64,000 bases of DNA from Pseudomonas mendocina (GCF_900636545.1 NZ_LR134290.1:3224001-3288000); one strand, 5' to 3'; numbered from the stretch's first letter, positions 14,845-25,019 are shown. Program-made: numbers and translations. Notes: generated by a model not told the origin, from the letters alone.

Positions 14845-15909
14845 TTAGTCGATAGACACCAACTCGGTACGCGGCCAGGCATTGATGACCGCCTTGAACA
14901 GGGTCGCCAGCGGAATGGCGAAGAACACGCCCCAGAAGCCCCACAGCCCACCGAACAGCAGCACCGCGCAGATGATCGCCACCGGATGCAGGTTGACCGC
15001 CTCGGAGAACAGCAACGGCACCAGCACGTTGCCGTCGAGCGCCTGGATGATGCCGTAGATCACCATCAGGTAGAGGAACTGATCGCTCCAGCCCCACTGG
15101 AACAGGCCGATCAGCGCCACCGGCACCGTCACCACCACCGCGCCGATGTAAGGCACCACCACCGACAGGCCAACCAGCAGGGCCAGCAGCGCGGCGTAAT
15201 TCAGGCCCAGGTAGGCGAAGGCGATGTAGGTGACCACGCCGCAAATGATGATCTCGATGAACTTGCCGCGAATGTAGTTGGCGATCTGCTGGTTCATTTC
15301 CTGCGCCACCTGGGTAATCAGTGAGCGCTCGCGCGGCAGGTAGCTGCGAAACCACTGGCCGATCTGCTCGCGGTCCTTGAGGAAGAAGAACACCAGGATC
15401 GGCACCAGTACCAGGTAGATCATCACGCTGACCAGCATCGGCAGGCTGGACAGCGAGAACGACAGCGCCCACTGGCCGAACTTGCCAGCTTCGCCGCGCA
15501 TGCTGTCGATCAGTTGCACGACCTGCGCGTCGGTGATCAGGTTCGGGTAACGCTCCGGCAGCAGCAGGAACACCGATTGCCATTCGGCGGCCATACGCGG
15601 CAGTTCGTTGAACAGGGTGCTCAGCTGCTGCCAAAGCAGCGGCATCAGCACCAGCAGAAATACCGTCAGGCCGCCCATGAACAAGGTGAATACCAGCCAG
15701 ACCGCCAGCACCTGCGGCACCTTGAGACGCTCCAGACCGTTGACCAGGCCCTGCATGAGAAAGGCCAGCACCAGACCGGTCAGCACTGGCGCAAGCATCC
15801 CGCCCAGCGTCAGCACCACGGCAAAACCCAGCACCAGCAACACCGCCAGCACCACGGCCTGCTCATCGGAGAAATAGCGGTACAGCCAGTCGCGAAGAAC
15901 CTTGACCAT
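14845..15909 (-). CDS. AI-2E/PerM-family membrane permease
   Basis: A 354-residue integral membrane protein with about seven or eight hydrophobic segments in the family layout. An N-terminal pair (AVVLAVLLVLGFAVVLTLGG, LTGLVLAFLMQGLVNGL) is followed by a soluble middle domain near 90-150 and a C-terminal cluster including YAALLALLVGLSVVVPYIGA and LFGGLWGFWGVFFAIPLATL. Members act as exporters or sodium/proton antiporters, and the substrate cannot be deduced. The start MVKVLRDWLYRYF has AAGGA seven bases upstream; a TTG two codons earlier is less likely. The neighbours match P. aeruginosa. Confidence 0.85.
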   Translation of the reverse strand: MVKVLRDWLYRYFSDEQAVVLAVLLVLGFAVVLTLGGMLAPVLTGLVLAFLMQGLVNGLERLKVPQVLAVWLVFTLFMGGLTVFLLVLMPLLWQQLSTLFNELPRMAAEWQSVFLLLPERYPNLITDAQVVQLIDSMRGEAGKFGQWALSFSLSSLPMLVSVMIYLVLVPILVFFFLKDREQIGQWFRSYLPRERSLITQVAQEMNQQIANYIRGKFIEIIICGVVTYIAFAYLGLNYAALLALLVGLSVVVPYIGAVVVTVPVALIGLFQWGWSDQFLYLMVIYGIIQALDGNVLVPLLFSEAVNLHPVAIICAVLLFGGLWGFWGVFFAIPLATLFKAVINAWPRTELVSID

Positions 15910-15975
15910 CAACAATCCTTAATCTGCCAAAGAGGCGCGCTCGCTCTCTTTTTAGCCTGCATCACGGGGCGTGGC

Positions 15976-16218
15976 TCAGGCCTTACGCAACCAGTAACGA
16001 TAAATACCCGCGTCGACCTCTTCATGCAGCAGCTCATGCCCGGCGAGACTGGCGAAAGCGCGAAAGTCGCGCTGCGAGCCGGCATCGGTGGCGCTGACCT
16101 TGAGCACGGCACCACTGGCCAGGCGATTGAGTTCGAGCTTGGCTTTGAGCAACGGCAGCGGGCAGTTCAGCCCGCAGGCATCGAGTTCGGCATCGAACGC
16201 CGGTACGTCTGTCATCAT
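15976..16218 (-). CDS. TusA/SirA-family sulfur carrier protein
   Basis: An 80-residue protein with the CPxP signature in LDACGLNCPLPLLKAK (Cys15 and Cys19; the second is the persulfide-bearing one in TusA). In P. aeruginosa the gene at this position (PA1006) is linked to molybdenum-cofactor function and nitrate respiration rather than tRNA thiolation. That role is taken from the family, not from this sequence. Two consecutive ATGs follow AGGAG, and the second (16215) has the better spacing. It is divergent from the M48 protease. Confidence 0.88.
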   Translation of the reverse strand: MMTDVPAFDAELDACGLNCPLPLLKAKLELNRLASGAVLKVSATDAGSQRDFRAFASLAGHELLHEEVDAGIYRYWLRKA

Positions 16219-16323
16219 CTACTCCTGATAAGTCGGCTAGGATACCCAAGCCGCCGCAACCCTGGCCAGCGCGGTATCTGGCCGGCTACAGTAACGCCTT
16301 TGCCTCCCGAGAGCCCTGAGTGC

Positions 16324-17757
16324 ATGACTTTTCTGCGCCCCACCCTGCTGACGCTGGCCTGCCTGTTCGCCGCCCATACGGGTGCCAGTGACCTGCCGTC
16401 GCTTGGCGACGCCAGCTCCTCGATCGTCTCGCCGCAGCAAGAACACCAGCTAGGCCGCGCCTGGCTCGGCCTGCTGCGTGGTCAGGTTTCGCAACTGGAC
16501 GACCCACAACTCAAGGACTTCGTCGAGTCCAGCGTCTATCGCCTGTCGGAAACCAGCCAGTTGCAGGATCGTCGCCTGGAATTCGTCCTGCTCAACAGCC
16601 CGCAACTGAACGCCTTCGCCGCTCCCGGCGGGATCGTCGGGGTCAACGGCGGCCTGTTCCTTTATGCCCAGACCGAAGCCGAGTACGCCTCGGTGATGGC
16701 GCACGAACTGGCGCACTTGTCCCAGCGTCACTTCGCCCGTGGCGTCGAGGCCCAGCAGCGCATGCAGTTGCCGCTGATGGCCGCCATGCTCGCCGGCATC
16801 GTCGCCGCCGCTGCAGGTGCGGGCGACGCCGGTATCGCCACCATCATGTCGACCCAGGCCGCTGCGATTCAGGAACAACGGCGCTTCTCCCGACAGAACG
16901 AGCAGGAGGCCGACCGTATCGGCCTGGTCAACCTGGAAAAGGCCGGCTACGACCCGCGCGCCATGCCGCTGATGTTCGAGCGATTGATGCGTCAGTACCG
17001 CTACGACGCCAAGCCGCCGGAATTCCTGCTCACTCACCCGGTGTCGGAATCGCGCATCGCCGATACCCGCAACCGCGCCGAACAGTATCCGGCCCAGGGT
17101 CGTGAGGACAGCCTGCGTTACCAGTTGATGCGTGCCCGCGTACAACTGACCTACGAGGAAACCCCTGGCGTCGCCGCCAAGCGCTTCCGCGCCATGCTCG
17201 ACGAGAACCCGGGCCTCGATGCCGCTCGCTATGGCCTGGTACTGGCACAGATGAAAACCGGTCAGCTCGCCGAGGCCGGCGAGACCCTGGCGCCGCTGCT
17301 GAGCAAGAGCCCGGACGACATCACCTACAACCTGGCGCAGATCGAACTGGATATGGCGGCCAATCGCCTGGATGCCGCCGAGCGCCGCCAGCAGCGCATG
17401 TTCACCCTCTACCCGAGCAACTACCCGCTGCAGCAGACGCAAGTCGACCTGCTGCTCAAACAACAACGCATCGCCGATGCCGAGCGCGCCCTGGACAACC
17501 TGCTCAAGACCCGCGGCAAGGACCCGGACGTGTGGTATCAGGTCGCCGAGGTACGCGGCCTGAGCGGCAACACCATCGGTCTGCACCAGGCGCGCGCGGA
17601 GTTCTTCGCCCTGGTCGGCGATTACAACCAGGCCATCGAGCAACTGGACTTCGCCAAGCGCCGCGCCAGCAACAACTTCCAGCTGGCCTCGCGCATCGAT
17701 GCACGGCAACGCGAGCTCGCCGAGGAAAAACGCCTGGTCGAGCAGATGCTGCGCTGA
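16324..17757 (+). CDS. M48 metalloprotease with TPR domain (BepA-like)
   Basis: A 477-residue periplasmic protein: signal peptide MTFLRPTLLTLACLFAAHTGA, a zinc-protease domain with HELAH (about 126-130) and the third ligand in NEQEADRIGL (about 195), and a C-terminal array of TPR-like helices from about 260 to 470. BepA-type proteases act at the BAM and Lpt complexes in outer-membrane quality control. The open frame continues 270 codons upstream, antisense to the permease and TusA-like genes, but only the ATG at 16324 precedes a signal peptide. The gene order matches PA1005. Confidence 0.9.
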   Translation: MTFLRPTLLTLACLFAAHTGASDLPSLGDASSSIVSPQQEHQLGRAWLGLLRGQVSQLDDPQLKDFVESSVYRLSETSQLQDRRLEFVLLNSPQLNAFAAPGGIVGVNGGLFLYAQTEAEYASVMAHELAHLSQRHFARGVEAQQRMQLPLMAAMLAGIVAAAAGAGDAGIATIMSTQAAAIQEQRRFSRQNEQEADRIGLVNLEKAGYDPRAMPLMFERLMRQYRYDAKPPEFLLTHPVSESRIADTRNRAEQYPAQGREDSLRYQLMRARVQLTYEETPGVAAKRFRAMLDENPGLDAARYGLVLAQMKTGQLAEAGETLAPLLSKSPDDITYNLAQIELDMAANRLDAAERRQQRMFTLYPSNYPLQQTQVDLLLKQQRIADAERALDNLLKTRGKDPDVWYQVAEVRGLSGNTIGLHQARAEFFALVGDYNQAIEQLDFAKRRASNNFQLASRIDARQRELAEEKRLVEQMLR

Positions 17758-17792
17758 TCGGGGCCATGGTGGTGCGCACGGCGCGCCCTACC

Positions 17793-17860
17793 CTGTGGGA
17801 GCGGCCTTAGCCGCGATGTTCTTTCGTCTCCCCCATGCGCGGACGAGTCCGCTCCCACAG
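17793..17860. repeat. REP element pair (Pseudomonas type)
   Basis: CTGTGGGAGCGG and its exact inverse CCGCTCCCACAG bound a 68-base unit. Inside, GCGG-CCTTA-GCCGC forms a smaller hairpin. This is the extragenic palindromic repeat common in Pseudomonas genomes. It follows the M48 protease stop and precedes the gdhB terminator. A related unit lies at 41727-41779. Confidence 0.85.
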
Positions 17861-17978
17861 AGCCAGCGCCCCCGCAAACCCGCTGCTGCAAGGACTGCAG
17901 CGACAAACCCACCATCACCGTCAGCTCATAGGTGCGCCGTGCGCACCGATAACGCGTGCTGAACCGTATGATCCGAAA

Positions 17979-18007
17979 AGAAGAAGCCCCGCACTTGGCG
18001 GGGCTTC
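17979..18007 (-). terminator. Terminator of gdhB
   Basis: AAGAAGCCCCGC-ACTTG-GCGGGGCTTCTT gives a 12-base perfect stem followed on the minus strand by TTTTCGG, 18 bases after the gdhB stop. Confidence 0.9.
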
Positions 18008-18025
18008 TTGGTTTCAGCTGCCAGT

Positions 18026-21000
18026 TCAGGCGCTTTGCGCCAGGTCCATCAGCTCGCGGTTGGCTACCGCGTACATAGCGTAGTCGGTGCCGGTTGCCGA
18101 ACGCAGCTCGGCCAGCATCGCCTTCCAGCGGTCGACCAGGCGTTGATGCTGATCGAGCCACAGGGCCACGCGCGCTTCGATCTCCTGCGGACCGTCAGCC
18201 ATCTGCAGCACCGACACGGTAATCGCACGCTGCTGCCAGTCCAGATCGTCACGGAAGGCCTCGCGGGCCAGCGCCTGCCAGTTGTTCTCCACCGGCAGGT
18301 TAGTGATCTGCTGCAGGTACCAAGACAGCTCAAGCGCACCGCCCACGGCGAAGTAGGCCGTCGCCACCTCACTGGTGTCCTTGCCGGTGACATCCGCCGC
18401 TTCGATGATCGGTAGCAGCGTGTACAGGTGGCTGGTGCCGGCGACCACGCGCGCCAGCTCCTCCGGCGTACCGGCCTCGACGAAGCTCTGGTAGCGCGCC
18501 AGCCACTGCTCACGGGCCGGGCCTTCGAGCAGTTCGTCCAGACGGCCGACCAGCGCCTCGATACGCGGTGCGAAATGCGCCACATCACGGGCAGCGTCCA
18601 GCTCGTTACGGCGGCTGCGCAGGAACCAGCGCGTCGCGCGACGGCCCAGGCGCATCAACTCGTCCATCAGCTGCAACTGCAGCTCGGCCGGCACCTTGTA
18701 GTCCAGCGCCTCGATCTGCGCCCACCAGTGCGGCAGGCGGAACAGGTCACGCACGATGACGTAGGCGCCGGCGACGTTGGCCGCGCTCATGCCGGTGGAC
18801 TCCTTCAGGCGTTGCACGAAGGTGATGCCCATGTGGTTGACCAGATCGTTGGCGATCTGCGTGCTGACGATCTCGCGCTTGAGGCGATGGCGACGCATGG
18901 CATCGCCGAACTTCTCGGTGAGGATCGCCGGAAACGCGGTTTCCATCTCGCGCGCCAGGTAGTCATCGTCCGGCACCAGGGATTTGAGCAACGATTCCTT
19001 GAGGTCGATCTTGCTGTAGGAGATCAGCACCGACAGCTCCGGTCGGGTCAGGCCCTGGCCGTTGGTGGCGCGCTCGTTCAGCTCCTCGTCCGATGGCAGG
19101 AACTCCAGGGCGCGGTCCAACTTGCCGGCGCTTTCCAGCGCATTCATCAGGCGTTTGTACTCGCCGACGCGCTCACGGGCGCGACGCTCGGCCAGCGACA
19201 GAGCCTGGGTCTGCTTGTAGTTGTTGCCCAGGACCAACTCGGACACGTCGTCGGTCATCTCGGCCAGCAGCTTGTTGCGCTGTTTCTCGGTCATGTCGCC
19301 ACCGGAGACGATCTCGCCGAGCAGGATCTTGATGTTCACTTCATGGTCGGAGCAGTCCACGCCGCCGGCATTGTCAATGAAGTCGGTGTTGCTGGCGCCG
19401 CCGTGCAGGCCGAACTCGACCCGACCGAGCTGGGTCATGCCGAGGTTACCGCCCTCGCCCACCACCTTGGCGCGCAGTTCGCGACCATCGACGCGCAGGG
19501 CGTCGTTGGCCTTGTCGCCGACGTCGCCGTGGCTTTCCTTGCTGGATTTCACGTAGGTGCCGATACCGCCGTTCCACAGCAGGTCGACCGGGGCCTTGAG
19601 CAGGGCATTGAGCAACTCGGTGGGCGCCAGCTTGTCGGCCGTGATGTCGAAACGTGCCTTCATCTGCGGGGTGATGGTGATGCTCTTGGCGCTGCGCAGG
19701 AAGATGCCGCCACCGTCGGAAATCAGCTTGCTGTCGTAGTCGGCCCAGCTCGAACGCGGCAGTTCGAACAGACGCTTGCGCTCGGCGAAGCTCCTGGCCG
19801 CGTCCGGGTTCGGATCGATGAAGATGTGCAGGTGGTTGAAGGCGGCCACCAGTTGCAGCGTGTCCGACAGCAGCATGCCGTTGCCGAACACATCGCCGGC
19901 CATGTCGCCGATGCCGATCACGGTGACGTTGTCCTTCTGCACGTCGATACCGCGCTCGCGGAAGTGACGCTGCACCGAAACCCAGCCGCCCTTGGCGGTG
20001 ATGCCCATGCCCTTGTGGTCGTAGCCGGCCGAACCACCGGAGGCGAAGGCGTCGCCGAGCCAGAAGCCGTACTCGGCGGCAATGCCGTTGGCGATGTCGG
20101 AGAAGGTCGCGGTGCCCTTGTCCGCCGCCACCACCAGATAGGGGTCGTCGGCGTCGTGGCGTACCACGTTCTGCGGTGGTACCACCTCGCCGTCCTTGAG
20201 GTTGTCGGTGATATCCAGCAAGCCGCTGATGAAGATGCGGTAGCAGGCGATGCCCTCGGCCATCACCTCGTCACGCGAGCCGCCAACCGGCATCCTGCGC
20301 GGGACGAAGCCGCCCTTGGCGCCCATCGGCACGATCACCGCGTTCTTCACCTGCTGCGCCTTGACCAGGCCCAGCACTTCGGTGCGGAAGTCCTCTTCGC
20401 GATCCGACCAGCGCAGGCCGCCGCGGGCAACATCGCCGAAACGCAGGTGCACACCCTCGACACGCGGGCTGTAGACGAAAATCTCGAACTTCGGCACTGG
20501 CCGCGGAATTTCCGGAATCAGGCGCGGACTGAGCTTGAAGCTGAAATAGGACTTGGCTGCGCCACTGGCATCGGCCTGGAAGAAGTTGGTGCGCAGGGTC
20601 GCCTTGATCAGGTCCAGGTAGCGACGCAGGATGCGGTCTTCGTTGAGCACGGCGACGTTATCCAGCGCAGCCAGGATGGCCTGTTCGAGCTTCTGCTGCT
20701 TGTCTTCCAGGTCGTCGGCAGTGAGCTTGCGCGCGAGGTAGAAGCGGGTACGGAATAGGCGCACCAGCTCCTTCGCGATGTCGGCGTGATTGATCAGGGT
20801 CGAGGCGATATAGCTGAGGTCGAAACCCAGGCGAATCTGCTTGAGATAGCGGGCATAGGCCCGCAGCAGCGCCACGTCACGCCAGGGCATGGCGGCGGTG
20901 AGCACCAGGCGGTTGAAGGCGTCGTTCTCGGCATCGCCGCCGACGATATGGATGAAGGCGTCCTGCAGCGTGTCGTTGAGCTGCTGGATGTCGACGTCGA

Positions 21001-22867
21001 GGCCTTCGGCGTAGGTGAAGGCGAAGTCATGAATCCAGAACTCGCGGCCATCGGCACGACGCAGCTTGTAGGGGAACTCGCCGAGCACACGCAGGCCGAG
21101 GTTCTCCAGAATCGGCAGCACGTCGGACAGCGGCAGCGGCGTGTCAGCGTGATACAGCTTGCAGTGCAGTTGCTGGTCGCCCTGCGCCAGTGGCTGGTAG
21201 AAGCTCATCACCAGCGGCTTGTCGTTGCTCAGGCTGAGCAGATGCTGCATGTCCACCACCGCCGAATGCGGGGCGAAGCGCTCGCGATAGCCGGCCGGGA
21301 AGCCACCGGGGAACTCGGCCAGTACATTGGTGCCCTGGGCTTCGCCGAGGCTTTCCACCATCAGGCCGGCGTAGTCGTCCTTCCACGAACGGCAGGCCTG
21401 GATGACTTCCTTCTCCAGACGCACCGGGTCGATCTGGGTCTTGTTCTTCGGGTCGACGCGCAGGATGAACTGCACCCGCGCCAGCACCGATTCGGAGAAG
21501 AAGGTCCAGAACTCGCAGTCGGTGGCCTGCAGGCGCTCCATCAGCACCTGCTGGATCTTCATCCGGGTTTCGGTGGAATAGACGTCACGCGGCACGTAAG
21601 CCAGGCAGTAGCAGAAGCGGCCGTAGGGATCGCGACGCAGGAACACACGGATCTTGTTGCGCTCCTGGATCTGCACGATGGAAAGCGCGGTATTGAACAG
21701 GTCGTCCACTGGCGTCTGGAACAGATCGTCGCGCGGCAGCACCTCCAGTACCTGGGCCAGCTCCTTGCCGAGGTGGGCGCTGCTGTCGAAGCCGGAACGC
21801 TGCTTGATCACGTCCACCTTGCGGCGGATATAAGGGATGTTCCACACGCTTTCCGCGTACACCGCCGAGGTGTACAGGCCCATGAAGCGGCATTCCTTGA
21901 TCACGTTGCCCTTGGCGTCGAGTTCGCGGATGGAAACGAAATCCGGGTAGGCCGGGCGGTGCACCCGGCTCGGCACCGCAGCCTTGGCAAAGGACAGCAA
22001 TTGCGGTTCGCGCAGATAGGCCACCGCCTCCGGCTCGATATGCAGTTCCTCGGCGGACAATCCGGTGCGCAGGCGCTTGGACAGACCCAGCAGGGATTTC
22101 TCGTCGTAGACCATGGTGCCGCCGTCGGCGGTCGGCGCGACGGTGAACTCTTCATAGCCGAGGAAAGTGAAGTGGTTGTCCAGCAACCAGTTCAGGTACA
22201 CCTTGATTTCGTCCAGCTCGGTCTTGTCCACCTTGAGCTTGGCGCGATCCAGCCAGGCGAGCAGCTCGCGTGCCTTGGCCTTCATAGGCTGGAAGTCGGC
22301 AACGCTCATGCGCACGTCACCAAATACCTCGTGGATGGCTTTCTCCAGGGTTTTCAACTCGGCAGCGCTGGAGCAGCGGTCGATCTCCAGGAACATTAGC
22401 GCTTCCTGCAGCACGCCCTCGCCCTGGGTGCCGCGCGGCAGGATCTCCAGCAACTGGCCATTCTGGTCACGGCGTACGCTGAATACGCTGTTTTGCAGGG
22501 TGTGGATGCTGTAGCCGTGGCGGTTGAGCTCCATGCGCACGGAATCGACCAGGAACGGGATGTCGCCATGCAGGATTTCCACCGCGGTGTGGGTGGACTG
22601 CCAGCCATGCTTCTCGTAATCGGGGTTGAACGCGCGTACCTGCGGCTTGGCGTGATCGAACTGCTCCAGCATGCGCCAGGCCGACAGGGTGCAGCCGACC
22701 AGGTCGGACAGGCGCCGCTGGGTCAACTCTTCAAGGGCGATGATGCCGAAGAACTGTTCGGCGAAAAGGGCTACTTGTGGCAGCGCCTGCTCACTCACGT
22801 GCTGTGCCAGGGCCGCTTGCAGTTGGTGCTGGAAGTCGGCTTTGCTGGCCGCCGTAAAGAACGCCAT
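18026..22867 (-). CDS. gdhB: NAD-dependent glutamate dehydrogenase, 180-kDa class
   Basis: A 1613-residue enzyme converting glutamate to 2-oxoglutarate and ammonia with NAD. It has the very large class layout: an N-terminal regulatory part with ACT-like segments, a central catalytic dehydrogenase domain (GGLRWSDREEDFRTEVLGLVK, VPMGAKGGFV, IGIGDMAGDVFGNGML, GEGGNLGMTQ) and a long helical C-terminus. Length matches the roughly 1620-residue P. aeruginosa enzyme. The gene lies directly downstream of the TRAP genes on the same strand, separated by 282 bases. Being next to the 5-oxoproline locus is meaningful, because its substrate is the product of 5-oxoprolinase. The large plus-strand open frames opposite it are shadows. 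Confidence 0.96.
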   Translation of the reverse strand: MAFFTAASKADFQHQLQAALAQHVSEQALPQVALFAEQFFGIIALEELTQRRLSDLVGCTLSAWRMLEQFDHAKPQVRAFNPDYEKHGWQSTHTAVEILHGDIPFLVDSVRMELNRHGYSIHTLQNSVFSVRRDQNGQLLEILPRGTQGEGVLQEALMFLEIDRCSSAAELKTLEKAIHEVFGDVRMSVADFQPMKAKARELLAWLDRAKLKVDKTELDEIKVYLNWLLDNHFTFLGYEEFTVAPTADGGTMVYDEKSLLGLSKRLRTGLSAEELHIEPEAVAYLREPQLLSFAKAAVPSRVHRPAYPDFVSIRELDAKGNVIKECRFMGLYTSAVYAESVWNIPYIRRKVDVIKQRSGFDSSAHLGKELAQVLEVLPRDDLFQTPVDDLFNTALSIVQIQERNKIRVFLRRDPYGRFCYCLAYVPRDVYSTETRMKIQQVLMERLQATDCEFWTFFSESVLARVQFILRVDPKNKTQIDPVRLEKEVIQACRSWKDDYAGLMVESLGEAQGTNVLAEFPGGFPAGYRERFAPHSAVVDMQHLLSLSNDKPLVMSFYQPLAQGDQQLHCKLYHADTPLPLSDVLPILENLGLRVLGEFPYKLRRADGREFWIHDFAFTYAEGLDVDIQQLNDTLQDAFIHIVGGDAENDAFNRLVLTAAMPWRDVALLRAYARYLKQIRLGFDLSYIASTLINHADIAKELVRLFRTRFYLARKLTADDLEDKQQKLEQAILAALDNVAVLNEDRILRRYLDLIKATLRTNFFQADASGAAKSYFSFKLSPRLIPEIPRPVPKFEIFVYSPRVEGVHLRFGDVARGGLRWSDREEDFRTEVLGLVKAQQVKNAVIVPMGAKGGFVPRRMPVGGSRDEVMAEGIACYRIFISGLLDITDNLKDGEVVPPQNVVRHDADDPYLVVAADKGTATFSDIANGIAAEYGFWLGDAFASGGSAGYDHKGMGITAKGGWVSVQRHFRERGIDVQKDNVTVIGIGDMAGDVFGNGMLLSDTLQLVAAFNHLHIFIDPNPDAARSFAERKRLFELPRSSWADYDSKLISDGGGIFLRSAKSITITPQMKARFDITADKLAPTELLNALLKAPVDLLWNGGIGTYVKSSKESHGDVGDKANDALRVDGRELRAKVVGEGGNLGMTQLGRVEFGLHGGASNTDFIDNAGGVDCSDHEVNIKILLGEIVSGGDMTEKQRNKLLAEMTDDVSELVLGNNYKQTQALSLAERRARERVGEYKRLMNALESAGKLDRALEFLPSDEELNERATNGQGLTRPELSVLISYSKIDLKESLLKSLVPDDDYLAREMETAFPAILTEKFGDAMRRHRLKREIVSTQIANDLVNHMGITFVQRLKESTGMSAANVAGAYVIVRDLFRLPHWWAQIEALDYKVPAELQLQLMDELMRLGRRATRWFLRSRRNELDAARDVAHFAPRIEALVGRLDELLEGPAREQWLARYQSFVEAGTPEELARVVAGTSHLYTLLPIIEAADVTGKDTSEVATAYFAVGGALELSWYLQQITNLPVENNWQALAREAFRDDLDWQQRAITVSVLQMADGPQEIEARVALWLDQHQRLVDRWKAMLAELRSATGTDYAMYAVANRELMDLAQSA

Positions 22868-23099
22868 GGTTTTGCTCCATTGGGCTGGTGGTTCGACAGG
22901 AGGTCTGGATCGCTGTCGCTGGGTGTTAGTTCAACGTTAGTCCATGAAGCGACAATGACACTTGCGAGTCGCGTGTGGACCGGCGCGAAGAGAGCGACCG
23001 ACTGGTCACATATAGCCGACGAGCTTAACGAGGGACACCGGAAGGCCGCTTGCGGCGCTGCGACATTTTCTTTCAAGGCTGCACCGACACGGTGCAAAA

Positions 23100-23143
23100 G
23101 GAAAAAGCCATGGCCCGCCACCGGAGAGCGAACGAACCATGGC
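23100..23143 (-). terminator. Likely terminator after the TRAP permease genes
   Basis: GCCATGG (23107-23113) and CCATGGC (23137-23143) pair across a GC-rich loop. On the minus strand the stem is followed by TTTTTCCTTTT. It would separate dctPQM from gdhB. The rest of the 282-base gap should hold the gdhB promoter, which I cannot place. Confidence 0.5.
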
Positions 23144-23149
23144 GAGAGG

Positions 23150-24466
23150 TCAGGCGCCGCGCATGGCTTCGGGCAGCGCCAGCACGATCTGCGGGAACAG
23201 GGTGATGAGGATTGCCGCCAGCACCAGCAGAAGGAAGAACGGAAAGCTGGCGCGCGCCACGGCGCCCAGGTTGTGCCCGGTCAGGTTCTGGATGACGAAC
23301 AGGTTGAACCCCACTGGTGGGGTGATCTGCGCCATTTCCACCACCAGGATGACGAATATGCCGAACCACAGCAGGTCGATCCCGGCAGCCTGCACCGCCG
23401 GCAGAATCACTGCAGTGGTGAGCAGGATGATGGAGATGCCGTCAAGGAAGCAGCCCAGGGCGATGAAGAACAGCGTCAGCGCCAGCAGCAACAAGTACGG
23501 CGACAGCTGTTTGGCGATGATCCAGTCGGCCAGCGCCGCCGGCAAACCCGTGAAGCTCATGGCCGAGGTCAGGTACGCCGCACCGAGCAGGATGAAGAAA
23601 ATCATGCACGACGTGGACACCGCGCCCATCAGGCTGGCCATGAAGGTTTCACGCGTCAGCGCACCTGAGCAAAGCGCGATCAGCAGCGCGCCAACCACGC
23701 CGACTGCCGCCGCCTCGGTGGCCGTGGCGATACCGCCGTAGATCGATCCGATCACCGCGACGATCAGGCCCAACACCGGAATCAGCAGCTTGGCACGACG
23801 CAGTTTGTCCATGAACGGCAGGCGCTCGCCCTCCTCCGGCAGCTTGCTGCGATTGCAGGCGGCCCAGATCATCAGATAACCGCTGAAGATGGCCAGCAGC
23901 AACAGGCCCGGGAGGATGCCCGCAATGAACAGACGCGAGATCGAGACCTGCGCCGCCACACCGTAGACGATCATCATGATCGACGGCGGAATCAGCAGGC
24001 CAAGCGTGCCGGCGCCAGCCAGCGAGCCCATGGCGATGGACTCCGGATAGCCGCGCGACTTCAGCTCCGGCAGGGAGATACGGCCGATGGTGGCCGCCGT
24101 TGCCGCGGAAGAGCCGCTGACAGCCGCGAACATGCCGCAGCCGAACACGTTGACGTGCAGCAAGCGCCCCGGAAGCCCACGCATCCAGGGCGCCAGGCCG
24201 TTGAACATGTCTTCGGAAAGACGAGTGCGATAGAGAATCTCGCCCATCCAGATGAACAGCGGCAGTGCCGTCAATGTCCAGCTGGCGCTGGAAGCCCAAC
24301 TGGTGGAGGCGAGAATCGAGCCGGCCGGCGCACCACCGAACAGCTCCATACCGATGATGCCGACACCAAGCAACGACAGGGCAACCCAGACGCCGCCGCC
24401 AAGCAGCACGAACAGCGCCAGCAGCAGGGTGATTGTAATGATTGTGTAGTCCACGGGTTCACTCAC
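23150..24466 (-). CDS. dctM: TRAP transporter large permease (DctM)
   Basis: A 438-residue protein with about twelve hydrophobic segments, starting MSEPVDYTIITITLLLALFV. Family stretches include the MFAAVSGSSAATAATIGRIS segment, GTLGLLIPPSIMMIVYGVAA and EMAQITPPVGFNLFVIQ. It forms the sodium-driven membrane part of a tripartite periplasmic transporter with the small subunit encoded 46 bases upstream. Together with the DctP gene this makes a complete PQM set. The substrate is probably 5-oxoproline or another glutamate-related acid, judged from linkage to pxpABC and gdhB. Confidence 0.93.
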   Translation of the reverse strand: MSEPVDYTIITITLLLALFVLLGGGVWVALSLLGVGIIGMELFGGAPAGSILASTSWASSASWTLTALPLFIWMGEILYRTRLSEDMFNGLAPWMRGLPGRLLHVNVFGCGMFAAVSGSSAATAATIGRISLPELKSRGYPESIAMGSLAGAGTLGLLIPPSIMMIVYGVAAQVSISRLFIAGILPGLLLLAIFSGYLMIWAACNRSKLPEEGERLPFMDKLRRAKLLIPVLGLIVAVIGSIYGGIATATEAAAVGVVGALLIALCSGALTRETFMASLMGAVSTSCMIFFILLGAAYLTSAMSFTGLPAALADWIIAKQLSPYLLLLALTLFFIALGCFLDGISIILLTTAVILPAVQAAGIDLLWFGIFVILVVEMAQITPPVGFNLFVIQNLTGHNLGAVARASFPFFLLLVLAAILITLFPQIVLALPEAMRGA

Positions 24467-24512
24467 GAATGCAGTGCGGCGATGGCCGCAATTAAAGGTC
24501 GAGCGCGCAGGC

Positions 24513-25019
24513 TCACTCGCTCATCGCCGTGCCGGCTTCGACAGCTTCGAAGCGCTTGCCCTGGCAGGTCAGCACCAGGCGCTCGGCCATCGCCACCACC
24601 AGAATCAGCGTGCCAAGCAACATCGGCAGCTGCGGCAACCACATCGGAATCGGCAGCAGGCCGGAAGACACTTCCTTGAATTCGTAAGACTCCAGAACGA
24701 ACAACGCGCAGTACCAGGCCATATAGCCGGCGATACCCAGACCAACCAACGTGGCCAGCACATCGAGCACGCGCCGACCGCCAGCAGGCAACAGACGCAA
24801 CATCAGTTCCACACGAATGTGCGCGCCACGCTGTAGCGCGTAGGGCAAAGCGAGAAAACCCGACGCAGCCATCGCGTAGGCGGCGAACTCATCGGCAGCG
24901 GGCACCATGGTGCCCAGCTGGCGGGCGACGATCTGCGTCACGACGAGCAGGCAGATCAGGACGAGAAACACGCCGGACAACCATCCGGACAGGGTGTAGA
25001 GCTTGTGCAGTGGGGTCAT
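24513..25019 (-). CDS. dctQ: TRAP transporter small permease (DctQ)
   Basis: A 168-residue protein with four hydrophobic helices (about 13-33, 46-62, 88-110 and 130-152) and the family pattern AAYAMAASGFLALPYALQRGAHIRVEL in the middle. It partners the large permease and the binding protein. A terminator-like hairpin lies between it and the dctP gene upstream, so it is probably made at a lower level than the binding protein. Confidence 0.9.
   Translation of the reverse strand: MTPLHKLYTLSGWLSGVFLVLICLLVVTQIVARQLGTMVPAADEFAAYAMAASGFLALPYALQRGAHIRVELMLRLLPAGGRRVLDVLATLVGLGIAGYMAWYCALFVLESYEFKEVSSGLLPIPMWLPQLPMLLGTLILVVAMAERLVLTCQGKRFEAVEAGTAMSE

Noticed and set aside
15514..16323. N-terminal extension of the M48 protease
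   Set aside because: It reads antisense through the permease and TusA-like genes, and a clear signal peptide starts at 16324.
18428..22399. Large plus-strand open frames (776 and 537 codons) opposite gdhB
   Set aside because: They lie exactly antisense to a well-recognised enzyme, have no domain resemblance, are rich in His/Gln/Arg typical of shadow frames in high-GC DNA and have no ribosome sites.
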